This document shows positions 36,783 through 44,518 of a stretch of 64,000 bases of DNA, piece by piece; the stretch's first letter is position 1, and each line of letters begins with the position of its first letter. The notes under the pieces were generated by a model. The model was given only the letters and a program-made list of their open reading frames with translations. It did not search any database and was not told the origin of the DNA. The translations under genes and the position numbers were made by a program. This DNA comes from Vreelandella halophila (GTDB lineage: Bacteria > Pseudomonadota > Gammaproteobacteria > Pseudomonadales > Oleiphilaceae), in contig NZ_WMEX01000001.1 in assembly GCF_009856365.1 (NCBI RefSeq), forward strand, positions 124,001 through 188,000. Direction: 5' to 3'.

Positions 36783-37175
36783 TTACTTGAGAACGTTGGG
36801 GCCGCTCATGAACACAAAGACCCGGGAGAATTTGCCGTCCTCGACGTACCAGAAATTGCAGTTGGTCAGTTTGATCTCGCCGCCGTCTTCGGTTTTCAGG
36901 TAGACGTTGAAGCGGGCGGCGATGCTCTGGGTGGCTTCATCCGCCGTGCACTCGAAGTCGCCGTGCCAGATCTCGGTGTAGGAGTCGAACAGGGTCTGGA
37001 ACATCTGGCGGATGCCGTCATCCCGGCCTTCGTGGACGATCGGGTCCGTGGGCACGGTGAGCGTGGCGTTGTCGTGGAAGTTGGCGAGCACGCCATCCAT
37101 GTTCTTCCTGTCGACGTTGGCGAAGTAATCCATGGTCGCCTTTTCGATGAGCTGGTCGCGTGTGAGCTTGGTCAT
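36783..37175 (-). CDS. SnoaL-like/NTF2-fold protein
   Basis: 130 residues of the NTF2-like fold: an N-terminal helix with DYFANVDRKNMDGVLANFHDNA, then a cone of strands including FWYVEDGKFSRVFVFM. Members are small enzymes (cyclases, isomerases, hydratases) or ring-hydroxylase accessory subunits. No catalytic residues can be assigned. It follows the racemase-family gene by 42 bp and precedes a strong terminator, so the two form one unit in the island. Confidence 0.75.
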   Translation of the reverse strand: MTKLTRDQLIEKATMDYFANVDRKNMDGVLANFHDNATLTVPTDPIVHEGRDDGIRQMFQTLFDSYTEIWHGDFECTADEATQSIAARFNVYLKTEDGGEIKLTNCNFWYVEDGKFSRVFVFMSGPNVLK

Positions 37176-37217
37176 TGGGGTTATCCTCTATGGTGTTGTT
37201 GGTGGCCTCGGACAGTC

Positions 37218-37970
37218 TCAGCCGCCTTTCACGATCTGGTGGTAGACCTCGAAGTTGGGCTTCTCCGGGGCGGGGTAGGCCTTCTTGCTGTGGGTCAGCC
37301 CCAGCTCCAGCATCATCTGGCAGGTCTTGAACGCCACCTGGCCTGGATTGACCACGGGAACCGGGAGCCGTTCCGCCAGGAAGGCGTGCGACTGGTGCAT
37401 GGTGGTCGAGCCCAGGATGATGGTGTCGGCGCCGTCCTCGGTGATCGCCTTCTGGGATTCCTCCAGAAGCTTATTGAACACCACTTCCTCCTTGCCGGCG
37501 AGCAGTTCCGACAGGTCCGGGCGTGTCTTGATGGAGCGCATTGAAGCCAGGCGGTCCCACATGCGGTATTCGGTCAGTGTCTTGTCGTAGAGCGGGAACC
37601 ATTCGTCCCACATGGTGACGATGCCGAATTTCTTGCCCAGGTTCGCGGCCATGTAGAAGCTGGAGCCGCCGGGCGCCACAACCGGTATGTTGAGGCAGGA
37701 GCGCAGGGCGTTGAGCCCGGAGTCGCTCATGGTGTCGATGCAGACGGCGCTGTAGCCTTCCTTCTCGGCGGTCAGCGCGGCCTCGACCACGCTCACGTCC
37801 ATCAGCAGGGCATCGTGGAAGCTGTCGCCCAGGGCCGCGCCGGCCTTGACCGCCTCAAACACGACCTCGTAGTCCGGAGGCAGCAGACCCTCCGGCAGCT
37901 GGGCCTGGCGCGCGGCCACGCCGGCGGCATCCACCGGGATGGGAATGATCACTTTGATTCGGTGGCTCAT
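37218..37970 (-). CDS. Asp/Glu/hydantoin-racemase superfamily protein with unusual active site
   Basis: 250 residues with the two-domain racemase plan. Strand-loop segments AVCIDTMSDSGLNALR (75-90) and TIILGSTTMHQ (183-193) occupy the places where hydantoin and Asp/Glu racemases usually carry their two catalytic cysteines. By hand alignment these positions are T80 and S188; C77 is three residues away. It may therefore be an isomerase, decarboxylase or lyase of the superfamily (which includes maleate cis-trans isomerase and arylmalonate decarboxylase) and not a classical racemase. It is the first gene of its sigma54-driven unit. Confidence 0.75.
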   Translation of the reverse strand: MSHRIKVIIPIPVDAAGVAARQAQLPEGLLPPDYEVVFEAVKAGAALGDSFHDALLMDVSVVEAALTAEKEGYSAVCIDTMSDSGLNALRSCLNIPVVAPGGSSFYMAANLGKKFGIVTMWDEWFPLYDKTLTEYRMWDRLASMRSIKTRPDLSELLAGKEEVVFNKLLEESQKAITEDGADTIILGSTTMHQSHAFLAERLPVPVVNPGQVAFKTCQMMLELGLTHSKKAYPAPEKPNFEVYHQIVKGG

Positions 37971-38011
37971 GGTGCAGTGTCCTTGTTGTGGCGTTGTTGT
38001 GAAGAGACAGC

Positions 38012-38027
38012 AGCATGCTCTGTGCCA
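38012..38027 (-). promoter_or_regulatory. Sigma54 promoter of the racemase/SnoaL unit
   Basis: On the minus strand TGGCACAGAGCATGCT fits TGGCACG-N4-TTGCW except for two bases and shares TGGCACAG with the first promoter. The start codon lies about 40 bp downstream. Only a degenerate half-site (GAAAGGGTC at 38043-38051) of the activator palindrome is near; a perfect palindrome is absent. Confidence 0.6.
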
Positions 38028-38148
38028 TGTTGTGATCGGATGGAAAGGGTCTTTTTAAAACAGGGTCTTAAAGGGGCGCGAGCGATAAGGGATGGGCACG
38101 GATTCTTCAATTCTGAAAAGCCCCCGTCCACGAATGAAACGCCCCCTA

Positions 38149-38345
38149 TCGCGGCCATGGCCGCTCCCACAGAACCCCGCTCCCCCTCCCCCTGGAGGAG
38201 CAGCCATGGCTGCGACAGGAAAAGGTCGCGGCCGTGGCCGCTCTCACGGGTGAGCCTGGATTTGTAGGAGCAGCCATGGCTGCGACAGAAACAGGCCATG
38301 CCATCACTGCGATAGGACAGGAGTCGCGGCTATAGCCGCTCCTAC
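38149..38345. repeat. Class B REP cluster B1 (upstream of RAYT-2)
   Basis: Five recognisable stems, alternating TCGCGGCCATGGCCGCTCCC-type and GGAGCAGCCATGGCTGCGA-type in opposite orientation, plus one degenerate copy. It fills the space between the racemase promoter and RAYT-2. Confidence 0.88.
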
Positions 38346-38429
38346 AGGGATGGTGGGGGTTCCGTTGCGGTAGGCCGCGTGGGATCATTCCGGCCGGAAC
38401 GCGTCTACAACCAGGGAAGGAGACCGCCC

Positions 38430-38897
38430 ATGGAACGGGCCACCCAACCTGCAGGCCATCGCCTGCGTCGAGGCCGGGTCAGCGAGCCGGGCCGCATCTA
38501 TCTCGTTACTGCAAACTGCTGGAACCGGCACACGGTATTCAGGGAACTCGAATCCGGCCGAGCCGTTGTTGGAGGGCTTCGTGAGGCGGAAGACCTCGCG
38601 GAGACCTGGTGTTTTGTGGTCATGCCCGACCATATCCATTGGCTGATGCAGCTGCGCGACGGCGCGTCACTTGAACGGGCGGTGGGCAAGGTAAAGGCCA
38701 GAGCTACGCTGCGCCTCAGAAATCTTCGTCCGGAACTGGCCGAAGCCCGTATATGGCAGCCTGGGTTCCATGACAGGGCGTTGCGCCGGTACGAGGATTT
38801 TCGGGCAGTGGCGCGCTACGTTGTGGCCAACCCCCTGCGGGCGGGGCTGGTCGAGCGGATTGAGGATTATCCGCTTTGGGATGCTTGTTGGTTGTGA
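38430..38897 (+). CDS. RAYT-2: REP-associated tyrosine transposase
   Basis: 155 residues, Y1 HUH superfamily. PDHIHW gives the His-hydrophobic-His motif and VARYVVANPLRAGLV carries the catalytic tyrosine. The ATG at 38430 is preceded by GGGAAGGAGA; a longer frame has no such site. It shares AGHRLRRGRVSEPGRIYLVT and the end YPLWDACWL with RAYT-1 but differs across the middle. It is flanked on both sides by class B repeats, the family that is dispersed up to 57.3 kb; these are its likely targets. Confidence 0.92.
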   Translation: MERATQPAGHRLRRGRVSEPGRIYLVTANCWNRHTVFRELESGRAVVGGLREAEDLAETWCFVVMPDHIHWLMQLRDGASLERAVGKVKARATLRLRNLRPELAEARIWQPGFHDRALRRYEDFRAVARYVVANPLRAGLVERIEDYPLWDACWL

Positions 38898-38909
38898 TTG
38901 GGGGGATGA

Positions 38910-39146
38910 TCGCGGCCATGGCCGCTCCCACGGGTGAGCCTGGATTTGCAGGAGCAGCCATGGCTGCGACAGGAAAGGTCGCGGCCGCGGCCGCTCTCAC
39001 GGGTGAGCCTGGATTTGTAGGAGCAGCCATGGCTGCGACAGGAAAAGGTCGCGGCCGTGGCCGCTCCTACGGAGGAGGATGGGTGTTTGATTGTAGGAGC
39101 AGCTATAGCTGCGATCAGTGAATCGCGGCCGTGGCCGCTCTCCTAC
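38910..39146. repeat. Class B REP cluster B2 (downstream of RAYT-2)
   Basis: Seven stems in alternating orientation: GCGGCC-type tails (with centres AT, GT, CG) and GCAGCC or GCAGCT heads. Linkers such as GGTGAGCCTGGATTTG recur, showing amplification as doublets. It ends just before the convergent YkgJ-like gene. Confidence 0.9.
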
Positions 39147-39151
39147 GGGGG

Positions 39152-39409
39152 TCAGCCTTCCATTTCTTTCAGGATCATCAGGGCCTCTTCCCGGCTGTTT
39201 CCGCACACGCTGTGTTCGGCCTGGAAAGCTTCACACACGGCGGGGCGGCTGGGATCACCGAAAAGTTTGCAGTGGTAATTCTCATCGAGTTGCACACAGG
39301 GCGTGCCGGCGGGCTTGCCGTTGGGCATGCCAGGGATGGGCGACGAGATGGAGGGCGCGATGCAGCAGGCACCGCAGCCGGCGCGGCATTCGAAGGTGTT
39401 GGTATGCAT
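39152..39409 (-). CDS. YkgJ-family cysteine-cluster protein
   Basis: 85 residues with eight cysteines: [15 protein letters not shown] near the N-terminus, then [21 protein letters not shown] and SVCG. The CxxxCxxCC pattern and the later cysteines define the YkgJ/UPF0153 family, which binds zinc or an iron-sulfur centre. Function is unknown. It stands alone between two class B repeat clusters. Confidence 0.82.
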   Translation of the reverse strand: MHTNTFECRAGCGACCIAPSISSPIPGMPNGKPAGTPCVQLDENYHCKLFGDPSRPAVCEAFQAEHSVCGNSREEALMILKEMEG

Positions 39410-39441
39410 CGGGGCATGATACCAGCCACCGCCCAGTGCCT

Positions 39442-39569
39442 GTAGGAGCAGCCAGGGCTGCGATAGAAGCAGGTCGCGGCCGTGGCCGCTCCTACGGGGG
39501 AGGATGGGCTTTTGTTTGTAGGAGCAGCTATAGCTGCGATCAGTGAATCGCGGCCATGGCCGCTCCTAC
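39442..39569. repeat. Class B REP cluster B3
   Basis: Four stems in two head-tail doublets. The first head (GTAGGAGCAGCCAGGGCTGC) has an altered centre; the second is GTAGGAGCAGCTATAGCTGC. Both tails are GCGGCC-type ending CTCCTAC. Confidence 0.88.
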
Positions 39570-39579
39570 GAGGGGGTGG

Positions 39580-40857
39580 TCAGAAGGACATGCCCAGCTC
39601 CACGGCGCCGCCTACTTCCTCGCTGCTGAACAGCGCGCCGGCCTCGATGCGCAGGGCCCAGGGGGACAGGGCAAAGCCGGCGGTGTACTGGGTTTCCTCC
39701 TCAATGCCGTCCTCCCCAGTATCGCTGGCGAGGTTCTGGCGGGCGCCGGCGCGCACGTTGATCCAGTCGTAGACGTTGAATTCTCCACCCACGGCGAGCC
39801 ACTGCTGGTCGGCGGCCGGGCCGATGCCTTCGTTCTTGGTCAGGTCCAGGTCCGCGGTCAGGGTGTGCCAGCCGCTGCTGTGGGCCACGCCGACGGTGAC
39901 CAGCGGGTCCAGCTTCATTTCTTTCTGATCGTACCGTACTGGCCGGTTGTTGTTCTCAACGGTTTTAAGAGTCTGCGGGATCAGGTTGCGGACGGAGGCG
40001 CCGACCCGCCATTGGTCACTGCTTCCAAGATCGGCGCTGGCGCCAATGTCCACGTTGATGTGGGAGTCCTCGGTCTCGTATTCGGAGGCGTCGAAGTCGT
40101 CTTCGTCAAAATCATCCACGCCCTGGGCGTAGTCGAAGGTGCGCATCTGGACGAGTTTGGGTGTCACACCGAAGTTCACGCTCTGCCCCTGGATCTGGAA
40201 GGAACGGGCAAGGGTGAGACCGATTTCGCCGACGGCTGAGGCGAGGACGCGGCCGTCGGATTCAAGATTATCGATATTCCCGTTGTTATCAACGATGTTG
40301 GTATTGGAGGGGATAGTGCCGCCTTCAATGTCTCTCAGGGCCTCGATTTCCTCCTGCTTCACTCTGGCTTGGACGGTCGCTCTGAGCTGGGCATTGGTAT
40401 GCAGGCCCACCGAAAGATTCGGGGAAGGAACCGCGAGCAGGACGCCAAGGCCAGCGTCAGCTCTCAAGGGTTTCCTGTCGATGTTTTCCAGAGAATCCGC
40501 GAGTTTGCCTGCGTTGTCCTGTATCTCTCCCTGGGTTGTCGCCTGGTTGAAAGCATCAATCGTATCCTGAATCTCATCAATCTCGTCGACCACCTCCTCG
40601 TTTTCCGCATAGCGGGCGTTCACTGACGGCAGGGTGACTGAGAACCCATCGTTCCAGCCGCTGTGATCGGCCGCCAGCAGTGATGGGTTGAACAGCGCGG
40701 CACCGCTCGGGCGTGCTGCGGCGACGCCGGTGCCGCCCATGCCAAAGGCTCGGGCGTCGTTGAACTGGGGTGGCGCGGCCTGGGTGCTTGCAGCTGCCGT
40801 AGTGAACGCAACCGCCATGGCGAGGCGGGTCCGGGCTCGGGAGGAGCTTGTGGTCAT
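39580..40857 (-). CDS. TraF_2-type outer-membrane protein
   Basis: 425 residues. The signal peptide ends near TQAA-PPQF, and ARAFGMGGTGVAAARPSGAA is the N-terminal motif shared by TraF_2 (PF13729) and FadL-like barrels. The rest alternates amphipathic strands with an acidic 40-residue loop near residue 250 and ends ELGMSF, with terminal Phe. Despite the family name, no conjugation genes are near, so it is probably a chromosomal outer-membrane protein of unknown role. I chose the ATG at 40857 because a signal peptide follows it; the frame extends much further upstream without one. Confidence 0.78.
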   Translation of the reverse strand: MTTSSSRARTRLAMAVAFTTAAASTQAAPPQFNDARAFGMGGTGVAAARPSGAALFNPSLLAADHSGWNDGFSVTLPSVNARYAENEEVVDEIDEIQDTIDAFNQATTQGEIQDNAGKLADSLENIDRKPLRADAGLGVLLAVPSPNLSVGLHTNAQLRATVQARVKQEEIEALRDIEGGTIPSNTNIVDNNGNIDNLESDGRVLASAVGEIGLTLARSFQIQGQSVNFGVTPKLVQMRTFDYAQGVDDFDEDDFDASEYETEDSHINVDIGASADLGSSDQWRVGASVRNLIPQTLKTVENNNRPVRYDQKEMKLDPLVTVGVAHSSGWHTLTADLDLTKNEGIGPAADQQWLAVGGEFNVYDWINVRAGARQNLASDTGEDGIEEETQYTAGFALSPWALRIEAGALFSSEEVGGAVELGMSF

Positions 40858-41078
40858 GGGGTGATTCCCTCTCAGTGACGTGGATTTAATCCGGTGAACA
40901 CTGGCAGCGTAGTCAAAGCACGGGGAAAGGCCATGTTTTGCTACGTGCGGAAACGACTTTTTACAGGCACTTGCAGAGTGATCAGATGCTGTACTGTCGG
41001 AGTATGGAAGGTGTTCTTTCTGGTCCGGTATTTGCAGGCATCTACTGACGGCAAACCTGAGGGGAGCTCCGGCAAAGC

Positions 41079-41627
41079 GTGAAGATTGTGCAACTGACCC
41101 TTGCCATGGTGGCGGCACTGCTGGCGGCAGGCTGTTCCAGTCTGCCCTGGATGGATACGCCTTTCGGTGCCCCGGAGGAGGCCTGGTTGCTGCTGGCCCG
41201 GGGGGAACTGGATGAGCCCACGGCTGAGTTCGGTGAGGTTGAGGACTACTGGCGCCAGCGTCTGTGTGAGACCGAGCAGCAGGCGAGAAGCCGACTGGAA
41301 CACCGGGTGAGGGCGGAACTGGAAACGGCATGGGCCGAGGCAAGGCTGGCCGGGGGAGGCAATGCCTTGCCGGCGCTGACCGAGGGGAAACGGGAACAGA
41401 TGGTCTCGCAGGTGATGGCCGAGGCCCGTCTGCTCGGTCGGGTCCGGCCTGAGTCGGGGCGTTTTGAGTCGTTCCATGGGGTCCGGTTGAGTGGCCGGCT
41501 GGCACAGTGCCTGACCGAGACCGCAGGGGCGAAGGAGTGCGCCCGTCCGCCGGTAATGGAGCCGGTATCGGCCTGCGGGGGTCTGACTCCCGCGCCTGAG
41601 CCACTGTATTTCCTGGAGGGGGCATGA
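41079..41627 (+). CDS. Lipoprotein of unknown function, upstream of flgT
   Basis: 182 residues with GTG start and lipobox LLAAGCSS; predicted lipoprotein. The mature part is helical and Arg/Glu-rich, with three further cysteines. A GAGGGGAG site lies upstream. Its last 4 bp overlap the FlgT-like gene, so the two are coupled. In other bacteria FlgT works with lipoproteins FlgO and FlgP at the flagellar outer-membrane ring; this protein could be a counterpart, but I see no clear similarity. Confidence 0.7.
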   Translation: MKIVQLTLAMVAALLAAGCSSLPWMDTPFGAPEEAWLLLARGELDEPTAEFGEVEDYWRQRLCETEQQARSRLEHRVRAELETAWAEARLAGGGNALPALTEGKREQMVSQVMAEARLLGRVRPESGRFESFHGVRLSGRLAQCLTETAGAKECARPPVMEPVSACGGLTPAPEPLYFLEGA

Positions 41628-42787
41628 GAATCACATTGATGGGAGCGCTGCTCATGGCGCTCGTGGCCTTGCCGCTGGGTACCAGTGGTGCCCAACAACA
41701 GAGCGCTGGCGCGGATAAGCAGCCCGTGCAGGTCCACTTCCCACAGCAGCTGCGCCCCCAGCCTGCGGTCTCGAGACTGGGCGGGCCGGGCAGTGCCGGG
41801 CAGGGTGAGGCAGTGAAAGAGACCCGCCCGGTCGCGCTGGTACCCCGGGATACGGACAACCGTGAGCGCTCGGCCGCCAACCTCCGGCGTTTGCAGCGGG
41901 CGCCCTCGCTGCAGGAAGGGTCCTCCTGCCCGGGGCGTGATACCAGCCGGTTCCGCAAGAGTGTGGCCATCACCCGTTTCCCATTGCTGGACTCCGATGG
42001 GGCGATGCTGGGGCGGCTGGGCAACGTTGTCCGGGCCCTGCCGCGGATGCTCAACGATGATCTGAGTTCCCGTGAAACCATCCTGATGCATCAGGCCTTT
42101 GACCGCCGGCTCTATGATCGGGCGGTCAACGCCCCGACCGTACAGGCGGTTGACCGGCATCTGACCCGTGCCTCGGAGCTGACCCGTGCCATGGGGGTGC
42201 AGTTTGTGATCTCCGGAGTGGTTCACGACATCGGCGTTGAGAACCCGGACGCCTGGGGAACCTCAGCCGCATCCTGGCTGGGTCGCGGACTGGGGGTCGC
42301 GAATCAGCAGCGCCGGCTGGCGGTGGATCTCTTCGTGTATGACGGGCTCAGTGGTGTGATGGTCATGAGTGACCGGCTGGCGGTGCGTGGCGAGTGGGAT
42401 CACGCTCGGGAAGCCGACGTGGGTTTCGGCACGCCAGCGTTCGCGGAGACCGAATTCGGGAAACGGATTGGTGAGCGGGTTTCTGAGCTGGCGGATGAGG
42501 TGGCGGTGAATCTGGGCTGCCAGCCGTTCATCGCCTCCGTGGAGCGGGTGGACAGTCGCCGCGTACGGATCAGCGCCGGTGCGGATTCCGGGCTGCGCCC
42601 TGGCCAGACCATGGAAATTCTGCGCGCTGAGCGCTATCTGGATCAGCCCCAGGAATACCCGGCCCTGAGACCCATTGGCCGGACCCTGGAAATCCAGCAG
42701 GTCCAACCGCGCTTCAGCAGTGGTCAGCTGCCAGTGGAAGGTGGGCGGATCAATGTTCAGCGTGGGGATCGTGTGGTGATCTGGTAA
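41624..42787 (+). CDS. flgT: FlgT-like flagellar assembly protein
   Basis: 387 residues with an N-terminal signal peptide (cleavage near TSGAQQ). KSVAITRFPLLD, GVQFVISGVVHDIG and LAVDLFVYDGLSGV outline the TolB_N-like middle domain of FlgT, and the C-terminal FIASVERVDSRRVRI...GADSGLRPGQTMEI region matches the FlgT C-terminal domain. In Vibrio this protein forms the H-ring around the flagellar LP ring. The N-terminal ~110 residues are low in conserved features. No flagellar genes other than its partner are near, so the assignment is by domain look only. Confidence 0.72.
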   Translation: MRITLMGALLMALVALPLGTSGAQQQSAGADKQPVQVHFPQQLRPQPAVSRLGGPGSAGQGEAVKETRPVALVPRDTDNRERSAANLRRLQRAPSLQEGSSCPGRDTSRFRKSVAITRFPLLDSDGAMLGRLGNVVRALPRMLNDDLSSRETILMHQAFDRRLYDRAVNAPTVQAVDRHLTRASELTRAMGVQFVISGVVHDIGVENPDAWGTSAASWLGRGLGVANQQRRLAVDLFVYDGLSGVMVMSDRLAVRGEWDHAREADVGFGTPAFAETEFGKRIGERVSELADEVAVNLGCQPFIASVERVDSRRVRISAGADSGLRPGQTMEILRAERYLDQPQEYPALRPIGRTLEIQQVQPRFSSGQLPVEGGRINVQRGDRVVIW

Positions 42788-42810
42788 CCAGAACAGCGCC
42801 GTCACTAACC

Positions 42811-42864
42811 GTAGGAGCGGCCATGGCCGCGACCCGGATCCATCGCAGCTGTAGCTGCTCCTGC
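42811..42864. repeat. Class B REP doublet B4
   Basis: A GTAGGAGCGGCCATGGCCGC head and a TCGCAGCTGTAGCTGCTCCT tail. It lies between convergent flgT and sufE. Confidence 0.88.
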
Positions 42865-42883
42865 AGGGAATAGGTGGGGCGGG

Positions 42884-43336
42884 TCAGGTGTACTGCTGGG
42901 CGGTGGCGCGGATCTGTTCGACCATGGCGCGCAGGCCGTTGCCCCGGGTGGGCGAGATATGGCGCATCAGGTCCAGTTCCTCGAACAGGCCCTCGATGTC
43001 CACCGCCAGAAGGTCATCCGGTGTGCGGCCGTTCAGGGCGATCATGATGATGGCGGCGAGACCGCGCACGATCATGGCGTCGCTGTCGATCAGCAGGTAG
43101 AGCCGGCCACTTTCCGGGTCTTTCCAGTGGATCAGCCAGACCTGGCTCTGGCAGCCGTGGACGTAGTTCGCCTCGCGCCTCTCGTCGTCCGGGAAGGCGG
43201 GAAGCTTCTTGCCCAGGTCCATGATGTAGCCGTAGCGCTCTTCCCAGTCGTCCAGCAGCTCAAAGCCGTCCCGTACATCATCGGTTGTGATGTCGGTGCC
43301 GAGTTCGGTGTTGGTGAAGTTGGTATCCGTTGTCAT
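42884..43336 (-). CDS. sufE: SufE sulfur acceptor
   Basis: 150 residues. ERYGYIMDLGKKLPAFP and NYVHGCQSQVW are SufE signatures; the cysteine in HGCQSQ accepts persulfide from SufS. It stimulates SufS and passes sulfur to SufB. The ATG at 43336 begins the conserved protein; the longer frame runs into a REP cluster. It is the last gene of the suf set, separated from sufT by class B repeats. Confidence 0.9.
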   Translation of the reverse strand: MTTDTNFTNTELGTDITTDDVRDGFELLDDWEERYGYIMDLGKKLPAFPDDERREANYVHGCQSQVWLIHWKDPESGRLYLLIDSDAMIVRGLAAIIMIALNGRTPDDLLAVDIEGLFEELDLMRHISPTRGNGLRAMVEQIRATAQQYT

Positions 43337-43352
43337 GGGAACCTGTTCATCA

Positions 43353-43554
43353 GTAGGAGCAGCTATAGCTGCAATCTGTTTTGGGGTTCGCGGCCATGGC
43401 CGCTCCCACATGTTCTGTGTTTTCTGTAGGAGCGGCTATAGCCACGATTTGTTTCGGTTTCGCGGCCATGGCCGCTCCTACGTGTTCTGTGTTTTCTGTA
43501 GGAGCGGCTATAGCCGCGATCTGTTCGGGGTCTCGCGGCCGTGGCCGCTCCTAC
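43353..43554. repeat. Class B REP cluster B5 inside the suf set
   Basis: Three head-tail doublets. Heads are GCAGCT, GCGGCT and GCGGCT types; tails are GCGGCC type. A CTGTAGGAGCGGCTATAGCC unit recurs almost exactly. It separates sufT from sufE. Confidence 0.88.
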
Positions 43555-43563
43555 AGTGGGGGA

Positions 43564-44103
43564 TCAGAGCAGGCCGAGTTCGAGTTTGGCCTCTTCAGTG
43601 AGCATCTCACTGCTCCAGGGTGGATTAAAGGTGAGTTCCACCTCGACATCGTCCACGTTCGGAACGGACTCTACCTTACGCTTTACGTCATCGGCAATCA
43701 CAGGGCCCATACCGCAGCCCGGCGCAGTCAGGGTCATCAGGATGTAGGCGTGGTTGCCTTCGCTGTCGTTCCAGACCTTGCAGTCGTAGATCAGTCCCAG
43801 ATCGACGACGTTCACGGGAATTTCCGGGTCGTAGCAGGTCATCAGGGCTTCCCAGACCTGGTCCTCGTTGATGCTGCCGTCGCTGGGGGTCTCGAACTCG
43901 CTTTCGGCTACCTGTTTGCCGATGGCGTCGGCGTCCTTGCCGTCAAGGCGCGCCAGGTTGCCGTTGACGGCCACGGAGAAGCTGCCGCCCAGTGCCTGTG
44001 TGAGCGTGACAAAGGTGCCCTCGGGGATGGTGATGGCGGTGCCGGAGGGCACCAGCCGGGCTTCCACATCCCGCTGGGTTACGACAACTTCCCGATCCTG
44101 CAT
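43564..44103 (-). CDS. sufT: SufT (DUF59/MIP18-type Fe-S maturation protein)
   Basis: 179 residues. The N-terminal part holds IPEGTFVTLTQALGGSFSV, specific to SufT, and the C-terminal DUF59 domain holds CYDPEIPVNVVDLGLIYD and LTAPGCGMGP with a conserved cysteine. SufT helps deliver or repair Fe-S clusters when demand is high. The ATG at 44103 is used because it begins the conserved part. It lies 17 bp after sufA. Confidence 0.9.
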   Translation of the reverse strand: MQDREVVVTQRDVEARLVPSGTAITIPEGTFVTLTQALGGSFSVAVNGNLARLDGKDADAIGKQVAESEFETPSDGSINEDQVWEALMTCYDPEIPVNVVDLGLIYDCKVWNDSEGNHAYILMTLTAPGCGMGPVIADDVKRKVESVPNVDDVEVELTFNPPWSSEMLTEEAKLELGLL

Positions 44104-44120
44104 AGTCTGTTCCGGTTGCC

Positions 44121-44477
44121 TCAGTTCACCGCAAAGCTTTCGCCACAGCCGCACTCGGCGGTGGCGTTGGGGTTGCGGAATTCGAACATGCTGTTGATGC
44201 CCTGAGTGACGAAGTCGATCTCAGTGCCGCCGACCATCGTCAGGTCCTTGGCGCTGACGTAGACCGTTACGTCCTCTGACATCTGAAACGCGGTGTCATC
44301 GTCGCCGGGGTCGCGCACGAAATCCGTGGTGTACTTGAACCCGGAGCAGCCGGATTTTTTCGTACCCAGGCGGATGCCGGCCATTTCCGGCCGCTTTTTC
44401 AGCTGTTCACGACAGTGTTCGATGGCTGCATCGGTCATGGTGACGCCGGTCTGGGGCGTTACGGTTTCCACTGTCAT
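44121..44477 (-). CDS. sufA: A-type Fe-S carrier (SufA/IscA/ErpA family)
   Basis: 118 residues. GTKKSGCSGFKYTTDFV carries the first cluster-binding cysteine and ECGCGESF the C-terminal pair. It holds or transfers Fe-S clusters assembled on SufBCD. GGAGGG lies upstream. It is separated from sufS by a REP cluster and followed closely by sufT. Confidence 0.9.
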   Translation of the reverse strand: MTVETVTPQTGVTMTDAAIEHCREQLKKRPEMAGIRLGTKKSGCSGFKYTTDFVRDPGDDDTAFQMSEDVTVYVSAKDLTMVGGTEIDFVTQGINSMFEFRNPNATAECGCGESFAVN

Positions 44478-44518
44478 GTTGCCCTCCTTATTCCGATGGG
44501 CATTTTTTTCCGTGGGAA

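Noticed and set aside
39580-40857. Plasmid conjugation locus suggested by the TraF-like family name
   Set aside because: No other transfer, relaxase or partition genes are found in the window; the TraF_2 family is common on chromosomes.
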